Below the pieces are notes generated by a model. That model did not search any database. It was not told where the DNA came from and saw nothing but the letters and a program-made list of their open reading frames with translations. A program made the translations under genes and the position numbers. Of a DNA stretch of 64,000 bases, positions 35,655 to 44,571 are shown one piece after another. The stretch's first letter is position 1. Each line of letters begins with the position of its first letter. The stretch is taken from NCBI GenBank assembly GCA_963777665.1, contig CAVZRJ010000001.1, positions 1,116,001 through 1,180,000 on the forward strand, read 5' to 3'. The stretch is from Bog-756 sp963777665 (lineage in GTDB: Bacteria; Actinomycetota; Acidimicrobiia; Acidimicrobiales; RAAP-2).

Positions 35655-35909
35655 GTGACTACTGAACAGATCGCAGTCCGGCTTCCCGAGGACCTCCTCG
35701 GTGAGCTCGACGCGCTCGTCGCAAGTGGCGTCTACGAGAGCCGGGCAGCTGCCGTGCGAGCTGGAGTCGAAGCCATCACGGCCCTCGAACGCCGCCGGCA
35801 AATCGACCGAGCCATCGTCACCGGCTACCAACGCACTCCGCCTACCGTGATTGAGCATGACGCTGCCGTCGCCTCGCTCCGAGACGCCATCGCCCAGGAG
35901 CGATGGTGA
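35655..35909 (+). CDS. Ribbon-helix-helix antitoxin (MazE-type)
   Basis: An 84-residue protein with an N-terminal ribbon-helix-helix DNA-binding domain (QIAVRLPEDLLGELDALV ... SRAAAVRAGVEAI) and a C-terminal tail (GYQRTPPTVIEHDAAVASLR) of the kind that wraps and inhibits MazF. The GTG at 35655 is chosen; a TTG lies one codon upstream. AT-rich DNA with a TATGCT -10-like element is immediately upstream. The gene ends 7 bases inside the mazF start, typical of an antitoxin-first operon. Confidence 0.85.
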   Translation: MTTEQIAVRLPEDLLGELDALVASGVYESRAAAVRAGVEAITALERRRQIDRAIVTGYQRTPPTVIEHDAAVASLRDAIAQERW

Positions 35910-36223
35910 ACGAGCCTCGTCGCGGAGAGGTCTGGTGGGGCGAGATCGAGGACTTGGGTCGCCGCCCCTTCCTGGTCATGACCAGATCAGCGGCCATTCC
36001 CGTGCTCAATGGCGTCCTTGCTGCTCCGGTGACCCGCACCGTACGGAACATCCCGACAGAGGTTTCGCTCGGACCCGACGACGGGATGCCTGCGGAGTGC
36101 GCTGCAAGCTTCGACAACCTGCGTGTGGTGCCGAAGGCCTATCTCGTCGACCGCATCTGCGCGCTGGGATCCACTCGGCTGGTCGAGGCGTGCACCGCGC
36201 TTCGGGTCGCCGTCGACTGCTGA
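35903..36223 (+). CDS. MazF/PemK-type endoribonuclease toxin
   Basis: A 106-residue toxin of the MazF/PemK family. RRGEVWWGEI opens the beta barrel, RPFLVMTRSAAI and APVTRTVRNIPTEV carry the conserved Arg and Thr of the RNA-binding/cleavage site, and SFDNLRVVPKAYL the last strand and helix. It would cleave single-stranded RNA at short motifs unless bound by the upstream antitoxin. Its stop lies 29 bases before a 5'-truncated EAL gene, so the pair seems to have entered an existing GGDEF-EAL gene. Confidence 0.87.
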   Translation: MVNEPRRGEVWWGEIEDLGRRPFLVMTRSAAIPVLNGVLAAPVTRTVRNIPTEVSLGPDDGMPAECAASFDNLRVVPKAYLVDRICALGSTRLVEACTALRVAVDC

Positions 36224-36252
36224 GACTATGCGGGACAGACTTCGAAGCGGAC

Positions 36253-37062
36253 ATGCAGCAGCGCATCGAATCCCGGTTGCGGCTCGAGACCGAATTGTGG
36301 GTCGCCGTCGACGAGGAGCAGTTCGAGGTGTACTACCAGCCTTCGGTCAACGCCGAGACGCTCGAGACGGTTGGGTTCGAAGCACTGGTTCGATGGCGGC
36401 ACCCGACTCGGGGACTGCTGTCAGCCAGCGAGTTCATCGACGTTTGCGAGGACATCGGACTCGTCGTCCCCCTCGGACGATGGATCTTGCGCACCGCCTG
36501 CAGACATGCTCGGCTGTGGCAGCCGATCGACCCCGCCAGGCGTGTGACCATGGCCGTCAACCTCTCCGCCCGTCAACTCTTCGACACCGCCATGGTGACC
36601 GAAGTCAAGAATGCCCTGACCGAGTTCGACCTCCCAGGTAGCGCGTTGGTCCTCGAGATCACCGAGCGGCTGCTCCTCGTGGACTCGCCGTTCGTCTTGC
36701 GGCAGCTCCATGAGCTCAAGGGGCTCGGTATCCGGATTGCCATCGACGACTTCGGCACTGGCTACTCGTCCCTCGCCTACCTCCGGGACTTTCCGATCGA
36801 CATCCTCAAGATCGACCGGAGCTTCATCGCGCCTCTGGGGGAGGATCGCCAAGCCATCGCCCTGGTGCGGTCGATCATCGGGATTGCAGAGGCCCTGGAC
36901 CTCGATGTGATCGCCGAAGGGGCGGAGACGGTGGCGCAAGTGGCGTTGCTCACCCAATTGGGCTGCGTGGTGATCCAGGGGTACTACTTCGGCCAACCCA
37001 GCGCCGCGGAGGACATCAGCCGATTTTTCTCATCGGGGCCGTTGCCGTCGACTCCCACCTGA
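36253..37062 (+). CDS. EAL-domain phosphodiesterase, 5'-truncated GGDEF-EAL gene
   Basis: A 269-residue single EAL domain with all motifs intact: GFEALVRW, VNLSARQ, LEITERLL, IDDFGTGYSSLAYLRDFPID, LKIDRSF, IAEGAET and VIQGYYFGQP. The N-terminus MQQRIESRLRLETEL (preceded in frame by DFEAD) is the linker that normally joins a GGDEF domain to an EAL domain, so the upstream GGDEF part is missing. The break lies at about 36224-36245, right after mazF. The ATG at 36253 could still give an active phosphodiesterase by read-through from the mazEF operon. Confidence 0.72.
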   Translation: MQQRIESRLRLETELWVAVDEEQFEVYYQPSVNAETLETVGFEALVRWRHPTRGLLSASEFIDVCEDIGLVVPLGRWILRTACRHARLWQPIDPARRVTMAVNLSARQLFDTAMVTEVKNALTEFDLPGSALVLEITERLLLVDSPFVLRQLHELKGLGIRIAIDDFGTGYSSLAYLRDFPIDILKIDRSFIAPLGEDRQAIALVRSIIGIAEALDLDVIAEGAETVAQVALLTQLGCVVIQGYYFGQPSAAEDISRFFSSGPLPSTPT

Positions 37063-37167
37063 GCCCGGAAGGGAGCAGACGTCGGCGGCGGCCAGAGCCG
37101 AACTCCGAGATCGGGTCTCCGGCGGGTTCGGCGGCGGTGAATCACCCCAACTGTTTCGAGGACCTGG

Positions 37168-38088
37168 TCAGCGTTCGAGCAACAGGTTGACCTGGCCATC
37201 GGGTCCGCCGGAGTCACATAGTTCCACGATCTCCGCATCGGACATCTCAAGAACGTTGCGCTCCGACTGAGACCCTAATCCGATAGCCAAGTTGTCGATA
37301 TCTTCGCCAAGATATCGGAGGGGGAGCGTTCAGTGGCCCGCAATGGAGCCGGCCAGAATTCGGTAACGATGTGCACCCCCGGCGAACGCGACAAGACACC
37401 GTCAAGCCCTAAGAGCACCTCGAACTCCAGCCCTGGACGTCGACTTTGACCAAGTCAAAGACCCGATCGCCGAACAGGTCATCACCGGATGCGGCTGGGA
37501 CGATCCCACCCGGACGGTTCGGCCATCCGCGCCGTGTTCGCCGACAGCACGTCCGTCGTCTGTCGCGCTGGGCCTGACCCGCCCACTTCTCAGGTCACCG
37601 AGATTGTGGGCATTGCCGGAGAGGTGCAAATGGCGGTCACGATTGTCAAGGGCCAGCGGCCATACGGTCGCGGTGACCCCATTGGACCAGAGGTTGAACT
37701 GCAGAGCCCGAACGTTACCCGGGTCTGGCTCTACGCAGTCGACAATGACCCTGGTGCAGCGTTTCCAATCAGCACGGAAAAGTATCCGACGTTGGCACCG
37801 ATATCCAGGAACCGACAGCCCGGCTTGACGAAGGAAAGGAGTAGACGACCTTCTTCAGGTTCCCAGCTGTGGGCGCGTTGCATGAATGGTCGCATCACCT
37901 GGTCATTCCGGCTCATCCAAAATATCTCCCGCATCGACTTCGATCAGCTCGAACTCACCGTCGGGCAGAGGTGGCGGAATCGATGGCCCGGAAGTCGTAA
38001 GGACCGATCCGACGTTCAGTTTGGAGGCCACTTTGTCGGTCAGCGATCCCAGTCTCGCCCCGAGACCCGGCCGTATCGATTCGGTCAT
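37168..38088 (-). pseudogene. FkbM-family methyltransferase pseudogene
   Basis: Homology to an FkbM-type SAM-dependent methyltransferase runs from ATG 38088 to TGA 37168 but changes frame at least four times. Segments in order: GEFELIEVDAGDILDEP; NDQVMRPFMQRAHSWEPEEG and FLDIGANVGYFSVLIG (SAM motif I); IVDCVEPDPGNVRALQFNLW; DDLFGDRVFDLVKVDVQGW; then FEVLLGLDGVLSRSPGVHIV and SDAEIVELCDSGGPDGQVN. The breaks are near 37915, 37750, 37500-37580, 37450 and 37290. Such enzymes methylate glycans or lipids. It lies after the GT2 pseudogene on the same strand as part of the decayed glycan operon. Confidence 0.75.
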
Positions 38089-38485
38089 GCTGTTTCTCCT
38101 TCACTAGCAGGGTTTTTCGAACGCAGCCGTGTTGTGCGTTGCCACGCTCCCAACTGATGTCCGATCCGTCGACCCAGAAGGTGGCCGGGTCGTTCCACAT
38201 ACGAGAAGCTTCCCAAGGCCAGATCCCCATGATCTTCAGCACGAGATGATGAGTGTCCGGAGGCCGTGACCCCGGAGAGGGCCAACGTATGGTCAACCAC
38301 TGCTGCCGCGACGATCCCCCGCAGTGCCTCCATGGCGGGATACCACTCTCTCTCCGTCCTCAGGCGGTTCTCTGTCCTCAGGCGGTCCGAGCGGACTGAT
38401 TCCCAGAATCTCTGTACGGGTACCCGACTCTTTCGATTCGCCGATTGACCTGAACCTGTCAGCAGTCGATGCGATGGGCGACGAA
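38089..38485. other. Intergenic or degraded segment in glycan locus
   Basis: About 400 bases between two pseudogenes, with no confident gene. Minus-strand frames show protein-like pieces (for example IMGIWPWEASRMWNDPATFW) that could be the residue of another gene. A short tandem repeat (CCTCAGGCGGT twice) lies at about 38360-38388. Confidence 0.35.
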
Positions 38486-39641
38486 TCAGACACGTGCGGG
38501 GTAACACACCTCGCGTTGCACCTGAGCCCCAAGGGCCCCAAACCCGGCGGTGACATCACCGAGTCGACCAGCGGGTTCAACGACCCGGACCCGTGCCGGT
38601 GGTGCACCGAAGTAGTCGGCGAGGCCTTGGGGAAGGTCATCGAATTGAGGGAGCACCTGACGGAACCCGATGAAAGAGGCAACTGCCCTGAGTCTTCCCT
38701 GGATCTCTTCGAGTTCCACCACCGGGTCAGCCCTGGGACTCACGTCGTTCAAGCCGGCGACTACCGAATAGCCCCATTCACGAGCGGCATCGATGATGAT
38801 CTTCTCCCGTGCGTCCCTGCGGAGATTATCGAGCGTCTCGGAGTTCACGAACGCCTCGACCTGCGAACGAAACAGCGGATACCGGTGATCGATGATCCGC
38901 TCATGGGCCGGAACGGTCGTGTGTCCCGAGCTGAGCAGCCCCTCGTCGACATTGGTTCCACCCCCTTGGTGGTACGCGAAACTGGAAGGTGACAGGGTGA
39001 TCCGATACCCCATGCTCTTGCTGCGAAGGCTCCAATCGGTTTCCTCGCAGTAGCCACGGCCGTAGATCGGGTCCATCAGCCCGACGCGCCGGATCACCGG
39101 CACCGGAATCAGTATGCAGAACGAGATACCCGCGGGTGTGTCGACTCCCGCCGCACCGAAATTGCCGTAGATGGTCTCTGACAGCCAGTTCACTCGATCC
39201 TGATCGGCGAAGGTACAGATCCGGATCCTCATTGGGCAAGGAGAAGATCGAGACATTGTTCGACCATGCGGTCACGGATCCGATTGTGGGATCGGTGGCC
39301 GCTGTCTCGATCAACGTGTCGGGCAGGTTGGCGGCGAACAGCACGTCCGAGTTGGCGATGATCACGAAGTCATAGTTGGCATCCCTGGCCCGCATCAGTC
39401 CAAGGTTGACGTTGCGGGGAATGCCGAGGTTCCTCGGGCTCCGGTAGTACTGGAACCCTAGGGTGCCGCAGAGCGCGCGAATCTCGCCGCTGAAGCCGGG
39501 GTCCGGACTGCAGTCGTCGAGCACCAGCACATCCATATCCGCCTTGGTTGGACGCAGGGCAGCAGCGGAGCGAAGGCACGCCGGAACGACGGTGCGTCCG
39601 TTGTAGACGGTAATGGCCAACAGTAGGCGGGCTTTGGTCAT
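38486..39641 (-). pseudogene. GT2 glycosyltransferase with frameshift (cassette 1)
   Basis: From ATG 39641 the first frame gives LLLAITVYNGRTVVPACLRS, VLVLDDCSPDPGFSG (DxD region) and SPRNLGIPRNVNLG, up to SLPNEDPDL at about 39225-39235. The rest, CTFADQDRVNWLSETIYGNF, VIRRVGLMDPIYGRGYCEET, DWSLRSK and IIDHRYPLFRSQ, is in another frame to the stop at 38486. It is paralogous over its full length to the intact GT2 at 55008-56192 (shared PRNLGIPRN, TAWSNNVSI, VGLMDP.FGRGY.EE.DW). One indel explains the break. It would add a sugar to a surface glycan if intact. Confidence 0.78.
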
Positions 39642-39643
39642 GC

Positions 39644-40010
39644 CTACCTCCGCAAGAGACTTCGGAGTGCCCCCAACTTCTGTGCCGTCTGGTAGGCGCG
39701 CGAGCCGGCCACCTCGGCGTAACGGCTCTGCACCGCGGTGAGTGTCGTTTCCGAGGCGTCGTTCATCCCCTGGAAGCTCGACGATCCGCTGATTGGCCGC
39801 GATCAACCGCTGGGTGAGGTCGATGACGCGGGCATTGGCGATCTCGAAGTCCCGCACAGCCTGCTCCAGCGAGAGCCGGTCCATCTCACGTTCGAGCTGG
39901 ATGTCTCCATCGACGGGCTCGGGGGTGACGGCACTCGATCCGGTTGCGGCCTTGGTGGCCGTCACCGCTTTGGTCGCAGACTTTTGGACAGTTTTAGTTG
40001 GTTCAGGCAT
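39644..40010 (-). pseudogene. Short coiled-coil protein of GT cassette 1, one frameshift
   Basis: The ATG at 40010 has a good ribosome binding site (CGGGGA). The product starts with a Lys/Ala/Thr-rich tail (KTVQKSATKAVTATKAA), then a coiled coil (LEREMDRLSLEQAVRDFEIA, ARVIDLTQRLIAANQRIVEL). Near 39770 one extra T shifts the frame; the sequence then continues QGMNDASETTLTAVQSRYAE to YQTAQKLGALRSLLRR and a TAG two bases before the GT2 start. The paralogue at 54673-55024 has the same plan and also one frameshift. The conserved position between GT4 and GT2 suggests a scaffold or membrane tether. Confidence 0.6.
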
Positions 40011-40036
40011 CGTTCCCCGTCTCGTGTCTGGCGCGG

Positions 40037-41917
40037 TCACAGGCTACTGAGTGGTGGCCGCACCAGCAATGATCGATAGACGTCCATCAGTGATGCAGCA
40101 CACCTCTTCCAGTCGTACACCGGCATCCCCGCCGCTATGCCCTCGACCTGGGCTTCTGAGAGGGCAAGGTCGGAGAGGAGGGCCACGCAGGCGTCGGCCA
40201 GGGCACCTACCGACCAATCCGCCGGCGCCACCGGCAATCCGGACATCCGTTCTTCGAAGGGCCCGAAGGGCACGACCACCGTTGGCGTCCCGAACGCCGC
40301 CGCTTCGTGGGGGATGAACCCGAATCCTTCGGCCCCACTCGGATAGAGCACCAGATCAGCGTGGCGTAGTAGCCAGTTGCGCTCCTCTGATGTGACGTCC
40401 GGGATGGTGAACACGGGATCCCCTGGGGACCATGCGATCGACTCGGCCATCCGGGAGGAACCGAAGGGGACCAGCGCGCCGGCCATCACCAAAGCGAGGC
40501 CAAACCCTCGTTGGCCCAGCTCATGGGCGACCCGTATGGCCAGGTCGCGGTTCTTGTGGGTGTAGTTGGTCCCGAGCACGAGCATGAACGGCTGGCCGCC
40601 GAAGCCGCGGGCCAGGAGTTCGGCGGGCTCCCGTTCCGGCTCATCGCCGCGGAGGTGGTCCACGCCTGCCGGCACGACGAAGACGCGTTGTTCGTCGATC
40701 GACAGCCGTTCGAGCCCGATCTGACGGGCCGTGTCCACCGAGCTGGCGACGATCCCGTCGACTGCCGCGGCCGACGATCTCGTTGCCGATCGATAGGCGA
40801 ACCAGCCGTCGGCGGTCTGGTGATACACAGGAATCTGGAAGGCGATCAGATCGTGCACGGTGATCACGGTGCGCTTTCCGACGGCTCGCCATGCCGAAGG
40901 ATCCACGCCCGGAGCGACCTGGAAGGGCCGGTGCACGATATCCACTGCGGGAAATCCGGACACTTCACCGGCGGGGGTGGTGCGGACGTCGATCTTGGCG
41001 TCGGTCAGCCAGGGAATGGCATAGGGGGGGATCGGGCCCGGAATAGCCACTCCGAGGTAGGAGACGTCGTCACGATCGGCCAACGCGGCCGCCATGGCCA
41101 GCAGCGCCACCTGCGTCCCCATCTCCTTCGGTCCGAGGCACGAGCTCTCGAGCACGATCCGCATGCCGAATGTGTTGGCTCGGGCCAGCACCAACGCCTG
41201 CCTGAGAGCTGAGTCCGTTTCGGAAGGATCATTCGGTGCCCGGGTGATCCCCGGGTAATGCTGTTCCAGCCAGGCCTCCTCGGCCGGGGCAAGGCCGGCC
41301 ACCGGGGGTAGGTCGCCGGGAACGTCAGTGGGCCGTGAGACAAACGTTCCCGGATCGAGCATGCTGATCAGACCGCGAATACGCGTGTTGGCTCCGAAGT
41401 CGGCTAGTGAGACCGGAACCCGCTCGCCGCGGTCGGGGAACGGCCAGACGATCGACAGACCCTGCGCGCTGAGCAGCACCGCCGGCCCGACTGGGTAGGG
41501 GATCGGCACCACCCCGAGGCCCTCCGGATGGGCGCGGAGTCGCCGAGTGATCGTCACTTCGTCGAGGTCGTCGATCTGGTGGAGTGAGATCTGGTCCGGA
41601 TGAGGAAAGCCGGCGTAGCCGGCGATGTTGGACAGGAAGGAGACGCTCGAACAACGGAGGTCGGTGTCGACGACAGTGAGGGCCCGGTCGAGGAAGCCCG
41701 GGGGGAAGAGCGCTGATGCATGGACCAGCAGCACATGGGCCGAATGCTTCTGGTAGGCATGGTTGACCAGCGAGGACGCCGATGCCTGTATGGACACCTC
41801 CACCCCCAGACGCTCGAGCACCAGCAGGTCGCCCATGTCCGGGCCGCCGACCAGGATGGGCAGTTCAGGTGCCGTCGCCTGCAATGACCGGATGGTGGGG
41901 ATCCATGCTTCGGACAC
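40037..41917 (-). CDS. GT4-type glycosyltransferase (cassette 1)
   Basis: A 626-residue protein. The N-terminal 250 residues form an alpha/beta domain of unknown role (PILVGGPDMGDLLVLERLGV). The C-terminal part is a GT-B glycosyltransferase of family 4: VITVHDLIAFQIPVYH, LGTNYTHKNRDLAIR, MAGALVPFGSSRMAES and the E-x7-E motif EGFGFIPHE. The frame is open from 41917 (GTG), but homology continues upstream (AQCAAIFAPGVSEAWIPTI) to a codon region without a start. An ATG at 41993 that overlaps the epimerase stop by ATGA is in another frame, so the first ~25 codons probably contain an indel. Paralogue: 52635-54632. Confidence 0.75.
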   Translation of the reverse strand: MSEAWIPTIRSLQATAPELPILVGGPDMGDLLVLERLGVEVSIQASASSLVNHAYQKHSAHVLLVHASALFPPGFLDRALTVVDTDLRCSSVSFLSNIAGYAGFPHPDQISLHQIDDLDEVTITRRLRAHPEGLGVVPIPYPVGPAVLLSAQGLSIVWPFPDRGERVPVSLADFGANTRIRGLISMLDPGTFVSRPTDVPGDLPPVAGLAPAEEAWLEQHYPGITRAPNDPSETDSALRQALVLARANTFGMRIVLESSCLGPKEMGTQVALLAMAAALADRDDVSYLGVAIPGPIPPYAIPWLTDAKIDVRTTPAGEVSGFPAVDIVHRPFQVAPGVDPSAWRAVGKRTVITVHDLIAFQIPVYHQTADGWFAYRSATRSSAAAVDGIVASSVDTARQIGLERLSIDEQRVFVVPAGVDHLRGDEPEREPAELLARGFGGQPFMLVLGTNYTHKNRDLAIRVAHELGQRGFGLALVMAGALVPFGSSRMAESIAWSPGDPVFTIPDVTSEERNWLLRHADLVLYPSGAEGFGFIPHEAAAFGTPTVVVPFGPFEERMSGLPVAPADWSVGALADACVALLSDLALSEAQVEGIAAGMPVYDWKRCAASLMDVYRSLLVRPPLSSL

Positions 41918-41989
41918 CCCTGGTGCGAAGATCGCCGCGCACTGCGCCCCGGCCGCCTGATTCGTCCCCAGCGACTCCCCGGTTGTTGC

Positions 41990-43074
41990 TCATGCGCTCT
42001 CCAATTCTGGATGGGCACCCCGGAGAAGGGCCTCGAGACCCTTGCGGAGCGTCCAGGTCGGTGAGTAGCCGAGGTCCTGGCGGGCCGCGTCGATGACGGT
42101 GCTGGCCGCCCGCACATCACCGTCGCGGAAGTGGCCGGTCACGACGGGGTCCGGAGCGCCACTCAGGCCCGCAATGAGGGTAGCGACATCGAGGATGGTC
42201 GTCGATGATCCGGATCCGATGTCGAGCGTACGGGCCGTGGTCGGGGGTCGGTCGATGGCCGAGCAGATGGCTTCAGCCACGTCATCCACGTAAACGAAGT
42301 CACGTACGATGTTCCCATCCTCGTACACGTTGATGGTGGACCCGGACAGCGCCTGCCTGGCGAAGATCGAGAGCACCCCGGTGTACGGGTTGTCCAATGA
42401 TTGACCCACCCCGTAGACGTTCTGGAGGCGGAGGACACTCACCGGGCAGCCCAGGCCGCTCCCCACGACTTGAGGATGTGCTCCTGGGCCAGCTTGGTGG
42501 CGGCTAGATGTTGGTGGGCTCGGTACGGGTACGACCGGCGCAGCTCGGGACAGGTGTGCCCTCGAGGCCACTCGGGGACGGAGGTGCCCAGGCGCCCCGG
42601 CTCAGGTCGTCGTGGGTCCGGGCCGACGGGTAGTACGTGTCCCCGCCGGCCGTCCACGCCCCTTCTCCGTATACGGCACGCGAAGACGTGAGAATGAAGT
42701 GTTCGGGGACGTAACCACGGCGCGACATGGCGTCGATCATCTGGGTGGTGCCGACTACATTGACGGACCCGTGTCGGGTGGCCTCCCTCAATGACTGGCC
42801 CGTGCCGGTCTCGGCAGCCAGGTGCACCACCACAGTGGGCAACTCGAGTTTCAACAGTGCGTCCCAACCGGTGGCATTGGTCACGTCGAAGGGGATGAGG
42901 GTCACCGAATCGGGGCAGCCGAGCTGGACGACCACGCGTGCTGTGGACCTGTGGATGGAGCGAGTCGACCACGAGCACCTCATGTGCCCGGGTCACGAGG
43001 CATTGGGCAACGGCGCAGCCGATGAAACCGGCGCCACCGGTGATCACGATCCTCTGTTGCGGCAATAGGTTCAC
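41990..43074 (-). pseudogene. NAD-dependent epimerase/dehydratase, several frameshifts
   Basis: Extended-SDR sugar epimerase fragments follow each other in changing frames: RIVITGGAGFIGCAVAQCLV (Rossmann loop) and HEVLVVDSLHP; then VTLIPFDVTNATGWDALLKL, PTVVVHLAAETGTGQSLREA, LTSSRAVYGEG; then HQHLAATKLAQEHILKSWGA (position of the YxxxK helix); then VLRLQNVYGVGQSLDNPYTG, IVRDFVYVDDVAEAICSAI to the stop at 41990. At least three indels, near 42920, 42510 and 42440, break it. An intact enzyme would interconvert nucleotide sugars for the adjacent glycosyltransferases. The start near 43074 (GTG) or a few codons inside is uncertain. Confidence 0.72.
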
Positions 43075-43410
43075 CTCTCTCGTCCAACCGGCCGCCAGGC
43101 GGACGCCCACTGGCACCGTAGCCAGCAGTTGAGTTTCCATGTAGCAGACAAGGATCCGGACCAACGACGCAAATCATAGGCGAGAGCCCATGGCATCCTG
43201 GTCTTCCGATCCTTCTGGGTCCGGAACGCGGGCCATCAGGGAGCACCCGAGAACGAGGTCCACGGGGATCCGGTCGAGTCGACACGTACAGTCACACGGA
43301 GCGAGATGGTGCCAGCGGTGCTTGTTCACCGCACAGGTCGGAGGATCTGGATTCGACGACCAAAGTAGGTTCTTGTAATCCGTGTGACTCGCAACGTGAG
43401 TTGATGGCTG
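43075..43410. other. Intergenic region between divergent decayed genes
   Basis: Between the epimerase pseudogene (minus) and the methyltransferase pseudogene (plus). Open frames on both strands give no recognisable product. It probably holds the two promoters. Confidence 0.35.
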
Positions 43411-44367
43411 ATGGAGGCAATAGTGGTCGAGGAAACATCCGAGTTTGCCAGTTCTGACTTGGCTGGATTGTTGGACCAAAGATTCACAAAGTTGGAATCG
43501 ATGGTGCTTGAAGCGCAGCACTTTGCAACCGAGGCCGCCACATTGTTCCATCCGCGGAGAAGCCGAGGAAACGATCAACTCCTTCAGCATCTCGCCCGGT
43601 CTGAGTGGCGACGACGCGTCAGGTCGAATGACCCCTTGCCCTCGCTCGACGAGGTTGAGTTTCGCTACTTCTCTCAAAACGGTGAAGATGGGATCATCTG
43701 GTACCTGCTGTCCCTCATCGGGGATGGGTCCAAGCGGGTGGTCGAAATATGTGCAGGAGACGGCATCGAATGCTGCTCCGCCAATCTCATCGTCAACCAT
43801 GGTTGGCAGGCGCTGTTGTTCGAAGGTAGTCCCGAACGCGTCGAGCGCGGCAAGCGCTTCTACAAACATTGTGGAGACACGTGGTACTACCCACCTCGCT
43901 TTGTCAACGAGTGGATCTCACCCGACAACGTCAACACCTTGTTGAGCGCCAATGGATTGACGGGAACGTCGATGTGGCGATCATCGACATGGACGGCAAC
44001 GATTATTGGATGTGGAACACGCTCGAGCTCAGCCCCAAATTCGTGGTCGTCGAGATCAACGAAACTCTGGGAACAGAAGTGTCGGTGGCTATTCCTTACG
44101 ATGGCAAATTTCGTGCTCCCACACGGCTCCGTTCACCGGAGTGCAAGTTTGCGGGCGTTTACCAGACTGGCAAATCGGCGCGGCTATCGACTGATCGGAA
44201 CAGAGCGGTACGGGTTCAACGCCTTCTTCCTACGCAATGATTGTGTACCGGAATTGATCCCCGAGGTGTCGGTCGACTCGTGTCTGAAGCACCCCATTCT
44301 GTCAGAGAGCTACGTCAGGGACTCGCGGGAGGCAACGCTCGCCAGTGAAGAGTGGGTGGAAGTATGA
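43411..44367 (+). pseudogene. SAM-dependent methyltransferase-like gene with two opposing frameshifts
   Basis: The frame is open for 318 codons, but a central stretch is out of register. The outer parts fit an FkbM-like methyltransferase: YFSQNGEDGIIWYLLSLI, VVEICAGDGIECCSANLIVN (SAM loop), ALLFEGSPERVERGKRFYKH, and at the end RLANRRGYRLIGTERYGFNA. Between about 43970 and 44120 the meaningful sequence (DVAIIDMDGNDYWMWNTLEL, SPKFVVVEINETLG) is in the +1 frame. Two compensating indels thus preserve length but scramble about 50 residues, including the acidic core motif. The stop overlaps another start codon by ATGA. Confidence 0.65.
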
Positions 44368-44414
44368 GTGTGGATTTGGCGCTGCTGTCGCACAAGGAAT
44401 CAGCGAAACAATTG
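44364..44414 (+). pseudogene. Start of a gene cut off at the tRNA 3' end
   Basis: An ATG at 44364 overlaps the preceding stop (ATGA) and reads MSVDLALLSHKESAKQLW, then runs straight into the complement of the tRNA at 44415. The coupling to the methyltransferase-like gene suggests a former next gene of the glycan operon of which only about 17 codons remain. The join coincides with the tRNA 3' end, a usual place for site-specific integration. No integrase is nearby. Confidence 0.45.
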
Positions 44415-44488
44415 TGGGGACGGAGGGAGTCGAACCCTCACTGGGGGCGGTTTAAGCGCCCTGCCTCTGCCATTTGGGCTACGTCCCC
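44415..44488 (-). tRNA. tRNA with UAA anticodon, class I shape
   Basis: A 74-nt cloverleaf on the minus strand. The acceptor GGGGACG pairs with CGTCCCC with discriminator A. The anticodon stem GGGCG/CGCCC encloses loop CTTAAAC, giving anticodon UAA. The variable loop is only five bases (CCAGT), and the T-arm is GAGGG-TTCGACT-CCCTC. The D-stem is three pairs (GCC/GGC). CCA is not encoded. UAA would read the leucine codon UUA, yet bacterial tRNA-Leu normally has a long variable arm, so the aminoacylation identity is uncertain. The 3' end adjoins the truncated glycan operon. Confidence 0.82.
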
Positions 44489-44571
44489 CGGCGGACCGAC
44501 ATGTACCCAAACCATAGGTCGGCGCACCCGACCGGCCGGTGACGTCCAGCGGAACACGGCCGCCTCCCGGC

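Noticed and set aside
36253..37062. Complete GGDEF-EAL protein from the longer frame starting near 35851
   Set aside because: The upstream in-frame part is the mazE/mazF coding sequence in another frame and shows no GGDEF features.
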